Shown here: in pieces, positions 15,594 through 20,949 of the stretch
Layout of the letters: each line of letters starts with the position of its first letter
How positions within the stretch are numbered: position 1 is the stretch's first letter
NCBI GenBank assembly: GCA_036556965.1
Contig: DATBIO010000183.1
Location: 1-20,949, forward strand
Source: DATBIO01 sp036556965
Lineage (GTDB): Bacteria; Acidobacteriota; Vicinamibacteria; Fen-336
Direction: 5' to 3'
DNA length: 20,949 bases
Notes under the pieces: model-generated
Seen by the model: the letters and a program-made list of their open reading frames with translations, nothing else
The model's database searches: none
Told to the model about the DNA's origin: nothing
Translations under genes and position numbers: made by a program

Positions 15594-16187
15594 ATGTCCA
15601 TGGCGGCGTCGCTGCTGGCCCTGATGCTCGCCGTGCCCCCGACGCCGGATCCCGCCTCGCCGCCGCCGGGCTGCCGGACGAAGACCTTCACGGTCCAGCA
15701 CCCCGCGGGCTGGCAGGTCGAGCAGGTCGAGGACTCGGGCGACGGCCGCGAGGGCTGCCAGTACGTCCAGCTGCGCGCGGAGGCCAGGCTGGCCGGGGTC
15801 GTGCGCGTGGAGTCCGCGCCGGAGAGCCTGCCCCTCTTCCAGCAGGGAGACCCCGTGGACACGCTGATCGCCCGCATCTCCGAGGGCATGGGCCGCGAGA
15901 TGAACGTGAGGGTGGGCAAGCCCATCTACGCCAACGAGGACCTGAAGCGGGCGCCGGGCTCGTCCGTGGACCGGGCCGTCCTCGTCGTCTTCGAGGCCAC
16001 GGTGCCCGGCGACGCGCGGGCGCACGAGGTGGTGATCACCGTCCTGCACGCGCCGGGGCACTACTTCACGGTGTGGGTGGTCAGCCCGGCGGAGTCGGCC
16101 GAGGCCTCGCTGCACGAGGCCAGCCGCCAGGCCATGCGCGAGGTGCTGAACTCGCTGTCGCCCGTGCGGGGGAAGCCCGGACGCTAG
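15594..16187 (+). CDS. Small secreted protein of unknown function
   Basis: The 197-residue product has a short signal-like N-terminus (about residues 1-15, MSMAASLLALMLAVP), a Pro-rich linker and then a compact domain. The opening TFTVQHPAGWQVEQVED and the later HEVVITVLHAPGHYFTVWVVSP resemble the strand order of PsbP/DcrB-type folds, which often begin with a phrase like 'YPxGW'. This is a weak structural guess, and no active site is visible. Two cysteines (residues 27 and 55) could form a disulphide. The ATG at 15594 is preceded by GGAGGGAGG with eight bases between, a good ribosome site. It lies 67 bp after the CreD-like gene in the same direction and is probably in the same transcript. Its stop overlaps the stop of the convergent gene within one CTAG. 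Confidence 0.7.
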   Translation: MSMAASLLALMLAVPPTPDPASPPPGCRTKTFTVQHPAGWQVEQVEDSGDGREGCQYVQLRAEARLAGVVRVESAPESLPLFQQGDPVDTLIARISEGMGREMNVRVGKPIYANEDLKRAPGSSVDRAVLVVFEATVPGDARAHEVVITVLHAPGHYFTVWVVSPAESAEASLHEASRQAMREVLNSLSPVRGKPGR

Positions 16188-17416
16188 ACGTGCGAGTGGA
16201 CGGCGAAGAACGAGCGGTAGCGCTGCAGCCAGACGAGCAGCGCCCCCGCGGCCACGGTGGCCACCACCGTGACGGCGGCGGCGGGCGCGCGGTCGTAGAG
16301 CCAGTACACCGCCCAGCCCGCCATGGCCAGCAGCCGTAGGCCCTCGAGCACGAAGGCCCAGCGCCGGCGCTCGAAGAGCCCGCCGATGGCGAGGACGCTG
16401 ATGCCGAGCAGGACCGCCCCGCCCAGGAGCGCGCCCCGGGAGAGGGCGGCCTGGCGGAAGAGCAGGATGCTGCTGGCCAGGAGCACGCCCACGAACTGCA
16501 CGAGGATGTAGGCGCCCAGGCCGCGCGGCACCGGCGTCTCGTACTGGCGCGCGGGCTGCCCGGACACGTCGGGGGCGGCCTGGAAGCCGCCCAGGTCGTC
16601 GGGATGCCAGCCCGGCCGCTTGAGGAACATGCGGACCTTGTCCAGCGGCCGCGCCGTGCGCCGCGCCTTGCCCCACAGCTCGACCCAGTAGTGCAGGTTG
16701 GCCCAGACCGGGTTCCAGCTCCGCAGGGGCGTGGTGATGCCGTAGGCGACTTCCTCTTCCTCGGCCTGGTAGGTGCCGAACAGGCGGTCCCACACGATCA
16801 GCGTGCCGCCGTGGTTGCGGTCGATGTACTTCGGGTTGCGCCCGTGGTGCACGCGGTGGTTGGAGGGCGTGTTGAGCACCCATTCCAGCGGTCCCAGCTT
16901 CCCGATGGCGCGGGTGTGGATCCAGAACTGGTACAGCGTGTTCACCGAGCTCAGGGTGAGGAACATCAGGGGAGGGAAGCCGAGCAGGGCGAGGGGCAGG
17001 TAGAAGACCCAGGAGAAGGCGCCCTGGAAGGCGCCCTGGCGCAGGGCGACGGTGAGGTTGAACTCCTCGCTCTGGTGGTGCACCACGTGGGTGGCCCACA
17101 CCGCGTTCACCTCGTGGCTGGTGCGGTGGAACCAGTAGTAGAAGAAGTCCACGCCCAGGAAGCAGGCCGCCCAGGCCCAGGCCGCGTGCCCCGGCACGGT
17201 GAAGGCGCGGAAGCGCTCGTAGAGCACCACGTAGCCGGCGAAGAGCGCGGTCTTGAGGAAGACCTCCACCAGCTGCTGCAGCACGCCGCAGGAGAGGTCG
17301 TTCACCGAGTCGCCCAGCCGGTAGTAGTCCTTGTGGGCCAGGCGGACCACCACCAGCTCCACGGCGATGAGGAGGAAGAAGACGGGGATGGCGAGGACGA
17401 TGAGGCCCACCGGCAT
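16184..17416 (-). CDS. Fatty-acid-hydroxylase-superfamily enzyme, alkylglycerol monooxygenase-like
   Basis: This 410-residue membrane protein has the di-iron histidine clusters of the sterol desaturase/fatty acid hydroxylase superfamily: HRTSH (97-101), HVVHH (110-114) and HRVHH (187-191), with His167 and His202 as further candidates. The sequence around them, HEVNAVWATHVVHHQSEEFN, LNTPSNHRVHHGRNPKYIDR and GGTLIVWDRLFGTY, closely follows alkylglycerol monooxygenase (AGMO/TMEM195), which cleaves ether lipids. The C-terminal block of about four helices (305-400) is also AGMO-like. AGMO in animals needs tetrahydrobiopterin; whether that holds here is unknown. The substrate is inferred to be a lipid and acts in the membrane. 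The ATG at 17416 lacks a strong Shine-Dalgarno. It is divergent from the DMT transporter gene, 77 bp apart. Confidence 0.88.
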   Translation of the reverse strand: MPVGLIVLAIPVFFLLIAVELVVVRLAHKDYYRLGDSVNDLSCGVLQQLVEVFLKTALFAGYVVLYERFRAFTVPGHAAWAWAACFLGVDFFYYWFHRTSHEVNAVWATHVVHHQSEEFNLTVALRQGAFQGAFSWVFYLPLALLGFPPLMFLTLSSVNTLYQFWIHTRAIGKLGPLEWVLNTPSNHRVHHGRNPKYIDRNHGGTLIVWDRLFGTYQAEEEEVAYGITTPLRSWNPVWANLHYWVELWGKARRTARPLDKVRMFLKRPGWHPDDLGGFQAAPDVSGQPARQYETPVPRGLGAYILVQFVGVLLASSILLFRQAALSRGALLGGAVLLGISVLAIGGLFERRRWAFVLEGLRLLAMAGWAVYWLYDRAPAAAVTVVATVAAGALLVWLQRYRSFFAVHSHV

Positions 17417-17432
17417 GGCTGACTAGCGGTTC

Positions 17433-17438
17433 ATTATG
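17433..17438 (-). promoter_or_regulatory. -10 box of the AGMO-like gene
   Basis: CATAAT (5 of 6) on the minus strand ends 16 bases before the ATG, so the leader would be only about ten bases. It is the most AT-rich spot in the 77-bp divergent gap. Confidence 0.45.
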
Positions 17439-17478
17439 GCAGAAGGCGGGGCGCGAGGCCCGCCGCGCCCGCCCTGGC

Positions 17479-17484
17479 TAGAAT
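17479..17484 (+). promoter_or_regulatory. -10 box of the DMT transporter gene, near-leaderless
   Basis: TAGAAT (5 of 6) ends exactly nine bases before the ATG at 17494, the same spacing as at purB. There is no Shine-Dalgarno and the mRNA would be essentially leaderless. Confidence 0.5.
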
Positions 17485-17493
17485 CCGCGCCGC

Positions 17494-18375
17494 ATGCCGC
17501 CGCTTCTCGGAGCGCTCCTGGCCGTGATCTTCTGGGGCGTCTCCTTCGTGGCCACCAAGGCGGCGGTGGCGGAGCTGCCGCCGGTATCCCTGGTCTTCGC
17601 CCGCGCGGGCCTGGGCGCGCTGCTCCTCCTCGCGCTCCTCGCCCGGCGGGGAGAGCTGGGGGCGCCGCCGCGCGCGACCTGGCGGCCCCTCGCCCTCATG
17701 GGGTTCCTCGGCGTGGCCTTCCACCAGACGCTGCAGGCCTACGCCCTCGAGCTGACCAGCGCCGTCAGCACGGGCTGGCTGATCGGCCTGACCCCGGTCT
17801 GGTCGGCCCTGCTGGCGCGCGTCACCCTGGGCGAGCGGCTGGGCGCGCAGAAGGTGGCGGGACTCGTGCTCGGCTTCGCGGGAGCGGTGGTGGTGGTGGC
17901 GCGCGGCCAGGCGGGCGCGGCGGTGCTGGCCCTGCCCGCGACGCGCGGGGACCTGCTGATCCTGCTCAGCACGCTGAACTGGGCCGTCTACACCGTGCTC
18001 GCCCACGCCACCCTCCGCGCCCTGGGCGCCTTGCGCGCCACGGCCGCGGCCATGGCGATCGGCTTCGGCATGCTCGTGGTGCCGTGGGCGGTGGCGGGAG
18101 GCTGGCGCGACTTCGCCGCTCTCTCCGCCGGCGTGTGGGCGGCCGTGCTCTTCCTGGGCGTGTGCTGCTCCGGCCTCGGCTACCTGTTGTGGCTCGGGGC
18201 GCTGGAGAAGGTGGAGGCTTCGCGCGTGGCCGCCCTGCTCTTCCTGGAGCCGCTCATCACGCTCGTCGCGGGCGTTCACCTCCTGGGGGAGACGGTGGCC
18301 GCTTCCACCGTGGCGGGCGGGCTCCTCCTCCTGGCGGGGGTGGCCCTGGTGCAGGCGGCGCCGCGCACGGCTTGA
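17494..18375 (+). CDS. DMT-superfamily (EamA) transporter
   Basis: This 293-residue protein has the ten-helix, two-repeat layout of the EamA family of drug/metabolite transporters. The first repeat opens LLGALLAVIFWGVSFVATK, with the typical FWGVSFVATKAAV motif and FARAGLGALLLL. Its end has LTPVWSALLARVTLGERLG, the family's conserved turn with GE. The second repeat repeats the pattern with LLILLSTLNWAVYTVLA and closes LLFLEPLITLVAGVHLLGE. These transporters usually export metabolites such as amino acids; the substrate here cannot be read. The start at 17494 gives a complete first helix and fits the TAGAAT box. The stop overlaps the TTGAGT of the next promoter, so downstream genes may be both read through and separately transcribed. 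Confidence 0.92.
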   Translation: MPPLLGALLAVIFWGVSFVATKAAVAELPPVSLVFARAGLGALLLLALLARRGELGAPPRATWRPLALMGFLGVAFHQTLQAYALELTSAVSTGWLIGLTPVWSALLARVTLGERLGAQKVAGLVLGFAGAVVVVARGQAGAAVLALPATRGDLLILLSTLNWAVYTVLAHATLRALGALRATAAAMAIGFGMLVVPWAVAGGWRDFAALSAGVWAAVLFLGVCCSGLGYLLWLGALEKVEASRVAALLFLEPLITLVAGVHLLGETVAASTVAGGLLLLAGVALVQAAPRTA

Positions 18376-18400
18376 GTTCCACCTGGTATGGGCGGAGAAT
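18372..18400 (+). promoter_or_regulatory. Promoter of the tandem secreted-protein genes
   Basis: TTGAGT (18372-18377) and GAGAAT (18395-18400), each matching 4 of 6 consensus bases, are separated by the ideal 17 bases. The -35 box overlaps the stop codon of the DMT gene. Transcription would begin about 18407, giving a leader with GGAGG ahead of the ATG at 18430. Confidence 0.5.
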
Positions 18401-18429
18401 CGCGCCCTTCCGCCCTCCGGAGGTCAGTC

Positions 18430-19212
18430 ATGCGCCCCAGCCTCGCCGCGGCCGCCCTCGGTGTCGTCTTCCTGTCCGCCACCGTCGCCCCGGCCCAGCA
18501 GAAGAAGCGCGCGGCGGCGCCCGCCGCCGCCCCCAAGGCGACGATCGGCGTGGCCGGGGTCAAGGTCCGCTCGGCCAGCTTCCGCGAGAACTCCAGCGAC
18601 GTGGGCACGCGGGTGGCCCTGTCCGTTCAGGTGACGGCCCCCAACGGGATCGTCTCCATCGACTCCGGCGAGAGCACGGTCACCGAGATGCGCGATTCGG
18701 CCGGCCTCGTCCTCGACGGGCCGGAGGTGGCGTACTCGAGCAACATCGCCAAGAACGGCAAGGCGGCCATGGTCGAGGTGCGCTCCGACGAGGTGCCGGG
18801 CGCCCAGGCGAAGTCCGTATCCGCCAAGGGCACCCTGGCCGTGACCGTGGCCACGGGGGTGCGCACGGAGAAGGTCCCGGTGGTCAAGCTGGAGAAGGGA
18901 GCCACCTTCAAGCTGGCCGGCGCGACCCTCACCGTGGACAAGGTGGAGGCGGACGGCGAGAGCCAGACGGTCACCTTCAAGGGGCCGGTGGCGCCCTTCC
19001 GCGCCCTCAAGGAGATCCGCTTCCTCGAGGGGGGCCAGCCGGTGGAAGCCAGCGGCTGGGGGCGCGGCTTCATGGGTGACGAGGGAGAAGCGACCTACCG
19101 CACGGCGGTGAAGGGCAAGACGGCCTCCCTCGCCGTGGACATGTGGCAGAACCAGCAGACCCTGAGCGTCCCCTTCGACGTGCAGGTGGGCCTCGTGGTG
19201 GGCGGGCGCTGA
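18430..19212 (+). CDS. Secreted beta-rich protein, shorter of two tandem paralogues
   Basis: I recognise no known family. The 260-residue product has a signal peptide (about residues 1-22, cleavage near APA-QQ) and a Lys/Ala/Pro linker to about 36. The rest is strand-rich with few aromatic residues. Residues about 159-258, from GATFKLAGATLTVDKVEADG to VPFDVQVGL, line up with residues 169-270 of the next gene product, so the two are diverged duplicates. Each also has an N-terminal half of similar length with an [L/V]xGVxV opening strand. No cysteines remain in the mature part. The ATG at 18430 follows GGAGG by a few bases; the upstream in-frame ATG at 18388 would put charged residues before the signal peptide and lies inside the promoter. 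The next gene starts 13 bases after its stop. The product is probably periplasmic or surface-exposed. Confidence 0.8.
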   Translation: MRPSLAAAALGVVFLSATVAPAQQKKRAAAPAAAPKATIGVAGVKVRSASFRENSSDVGTRVALSVQVTAPNGIVSIDSGESTVTEMRDSAGLVLDGPEVAYSSNIAKNGKAAMVEVRSDEVPGAQAKSVSAKGTLAVTVATGVRTEKVPVVKLEKGATFKLAGATLTVDKVEADGESQTVTFKGPVAPFRALKEIRFLEGGQPVEASGWGRGFMGDEGEATYRTAVKGKTASLAVDMWQNQQTLSVPFDVQVGLVVGGR

Positions 19213-19225
19213 GAGGAGCGGAACC

Positions 19226-20949
19226 ATGAACGGCACCTTCGCGCGTATCGCCTCGCTGGTCCTGGCCGCCGCCTGTGGCGCCACCACGGCCATGGCCAAG
19301 GAGAAGCCCAAGCCCCGGGCCAAGGCGGCCGCCCCCGCGGCGGCGCCGGCGGCTCCCGTGGTGACCCTCATCGGCGTCAGCGTCGTGGCCCCCGGCATCG
19401 GGGGCGAGGAAGACCACGTGCAGCCGTTCTCCGAGCGCCCGGGCACGGAGCTGACGCTGGGTGTCACCGTGACCCCGCCCGCCGCCCTCCTCAAGCTGGA
19501 GGGTGAGGACGGCTCCGTGCAGATGACGTCCGCGGGCGCCCCCCTCGAGGGCGCCTCCTTCGGCTGGAGCAGCGAGCAGGCCGACGACGGCCACGGCGCG
19601 AGCATCGTGGTGCGCGCCGACGGCATCCCCGGACCGGGAGCCGCGGACATCGCCGGCAGCGGCCGCCTGAAGGCGCTCGTCTCTCCCGGGCTCAAGACGG
19701 AGAAGGCGGCGGGGGTGAAGATCCAGCAGAACGCCACCTTCCGCCTGGCCGGGGGGACCCTCACCATCACCGGCGTGGAGGCCGAGGGCGACTCCCTGCG
19801 CATCGCGCTGCGCGGGCCCATGAGCGTGGTGGATTCGGTGAAGGAGCTCCGCCTCAAGGCGGGGACGGCGGCCCCCGTGTTGGGCCAGCGCCTGGGGGGC
19901 ATGTCCGACGGCGAGACCGCGGAGCGCGTCTTCAGCTTCGCTACCAAGGCTCCCGCCACCGCCACCCTGGAGGCGGACGTGTGGCAGGCGCCCCGCGAGG
20001 CGACCGTGCCCTTCCAGGTGACGGCCGGGCTGGCGCTGCCCGCGCCCCCGCGCAGCGCGGCCACCCTCGTGCGCTCGGCGGTTCCCCCCCTGCCGCTGGG
20101 CACGGCGGAGGGCGAGGTGGTGGTGGACGGAAAGGTGATGAAGCTCGCCCACGCCGCGGCCGTCTCCGGCCCCGATCACTTCGACGAGACCAAGGAGGCG
20201 TTCACCGTCTACCTCACCGAGAAGCCGGTGGCGGCGGGCGTGCTGGAGAGCGCGGCCGACCTCAAGGCGGCGGACCAGGGAGGCCCCGCCCTCGTGGTCA
20301 CCGTGCGGCCGGAAGGCCGCTCGCAGTCGTACCAGATGCTGCTCCGCCATCCCGGGGCCAAGGACGGCCTCTCCACCTCCAGCAGCCTCTCCGGCAAGGA
20401 CCGCTGGCTCCCCGTGGGACCCGAGCGGGTGGCGGGCGTGGTCAAGTCCTTCTTCGACGACCGGCCCACGGAGATGTTCGGCCACCAGGTGCAGTACCGC
20501 ATCAAGTTCAACGCGCCCGTGAAGAAGCGCTTCCCCGTGGAGCCGCCCCTGGTCCTGGCCGAGAGCGCGACCAAGCTGGGCGCGGGGGGAGGCGCCCCGG
20601 GCAAGGCCTACCTGACCAGCGAGTGCGCGCCGCTGCCCGTCAACCCGGACGACCCCAAGTCGGTGGAGGCCTTCCTGGCCAAGGAGGGCAAGCTGCCCAC
20701 GGAGCAGGACCTGGCCGAGATGTCGAAGGAAGCGGGCAAGCCCGTGACGCGCGAGGACGCCATGAAGCTCTTCGCGGGCCTGCTGGGCCTGGCCGCGGCC
20801 ATGCGGCCCACCGAGTGCAAGGTCCTCGGGGGCGCCCACGACGGCAAGCTGGCCATCCTCCAGGTCCAGGCGCAGATGATGGGCTCGCTCTCGCGCGCCG
20901 ACGCCTACCTCGTGAACCAGGGCGGGACCTGGAAGTTCAAGAAGCACGG
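19226..20949 (+). CDS. Larger secreted paralogue with extra C-terminal domains (3' end missing)
   Basis: The frame is open from the ATG at 19226 to the window edge, 574 codons with no stop. GAGGAG (19213-19218) precedes the start by seven bases. Residues 1-24 look like a signal peptide ending AMA, followed by a Lys/Pro/Ala linker. Residues about 46-270 are a diverged copy of the whole preceding protein. Shared marks are ATF-LAG-TLT, KE-R in mid-domain, and WQ followed by VPF-V. From about 296 a new part begins with GEVVVDGKVMKLAHAAAV and a strand with TKEAFTVYLTEKPV. It then has HQVQYRIKFNAPV (420-432), a helical stretch (475-525) and a final sheet-like part ending GGTWKFKK, which probably sits near the true C-terminus. 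I know no function for the family. Cys17 lies in the signal region but has Ala at -3, so a lipoprotein is unlikely. Confidence 0.8.
   Translation, partial: MNGTFARIASLVLAAACGATTAMAKEKPKPRAKAAAPAAAPAAPVVTLIGVSVVAPGIGGEEDHVQPFSERPGTELTLGVTVTPPAALLKLEGEDGSVQMTSAGAPLEGASFGWSSEQADDGHGASIVVRADGIPGPGAADIAGSGRLKALVSPGLKTEKAAGVKIQQNATFRLAGGTLTITGVEAEGDSLRIALRGPMSVVDSVKELRLKAGTAAPVLGQRLGGMSDGETAERVFSFATKAPATATLEADVWQAPREATVPFQVTAGLALPAPPRSAATLVRSAVPPLPLGTAEGEVVVDGKVMKLAHAAAVSGPDHFDETKEAFTVYLTEKPVAAGVLESAADLKAADQGGPALVVTVRPEGRSQSYQMLLRHPGAKDGLSTSSSLSGKDRWLPVGPERVAGVVKSFFDDRPTEMFGHQVQYRIKFNAPVKKRFPVEPPLVLAESATKLGAGGGAPGKAYLTSECAPLPVNPDDPKSVEAFLAKEGKLPTEQDLAEMSKEAGKPVTREDAMKLFAGLLGLAAAMRPTECKVLGGAHDGKLAILQVQAQMMGSLSRADAYLVNQGGTWKFKKH

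Noticed and set aside
14060..15925. Extension of the methyltransferase frame to 1167 residues
   Set aside because: The added 622 codons are antisense to the CreD-like gene. AGGAGG before the ATG at 14059 fixes the start.
18388..18429. Earlier ATG for the first secreted paralogue
   Set aside because: It would put a charged 14-residue piece ahead of the signal peptide and lies across the -10 box. The ATG at 18430 has GGAGG upstream.
19070..20947. 625-residue minus-strand frame at the right end
   Set aside because: It is His/Gly/Leu-rich with no motifs and opposite a plus-strand frame that has a signal peptide, a ribosome site and a paralogue next door.
1..20949. CRISPR array, tRNA, rRNA, insertion sequence or phage genes
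   Set aside because: No evenly spaced direct repeats, cloverleaf-like segments, transposase motifs or phage proteins were seen on either strand by reading. A tRNA scan would be needed to be certain.

Overview
The window is very GC-rich (roughly 70-75% by eye) and densely coded. It looks like a chromosomal segment of a Gram-negative-type bacterium: there are periplasmic c-type cytochromes, a lipoprotein signal, a CreD-like inner-membrane protein and a leftover outer-membrane barrel fragment. The base composition, the TAnnnT boxes tight against start codons and the style of the secreted paralogues at the right end suggest Acidobacteriota or Myxococcota. I cannot place it further from sequence alone. 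I see no tRNA, rRNA, CRISPR array, insertion sequence or phage gene.

Layout, left to right. Positions 1-731 (minus) hold a truncated polytopic membrane protein resembling GT-C sugar transferases, divergent from an orphan membrane PAS histidine kinase (828-2942). A purine block follows: purB (2987-4285), an MscS-type channel overlapping it (4282-5322), purS (5338-5583) and purQ (5580-6290). Directly behind purQ is a promoterless remnant of an outer-membrane barrel protein (6315-6569). Positions 6640-10324 form a redox cluster: a di-haem cytochrome lipoprotein and a secreted dienelactone-hydrolase-like protein on the minus strand, and a second di-haem cytochrome, divergent from the hydrolase, on the plus strand. 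On the minus strand follow a half-size ABC exporter (10329-12290) and a SAM-methyltransferase-like protein with TPR repeats (12422-14059). Across a 204-bp divergent region with two perfect inverted repeats lies a CreD-like membrane protein (14264-15526), then a small secreted protein (15594-16187). An alkylglycerol-monooxygenase-like enzyme (16184-17416, minus) is divergent from a DMT/EamA transporter (17494-18375). The right end carries two adjacent secreted proteins (18430-19212 and 19226 to the edge) that are diverged copies of each other. The second has no stop codon before the window ends.

How the genes work together. PurS and PurQ are two of the three subunits of the multi-subunit FGAM synthase; PurL must be encoded elsewhere. 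PurB acts twice in the same pathway. The two cytochromes and the hydrolase could form a periplasmic oxidative unit, but that rests on neighbourhood only. The most notable features are the tandem secreted paralogues, the AGMO-like enzyme, an atypical distal motif in one cytochrome, a recurring promoter-to-start spacing that implies leaderless mRNAs, and convergent gene pairs whose stop codons abut or overlap. I found no clear multi-gene defence, secretion or biosynthetic system.
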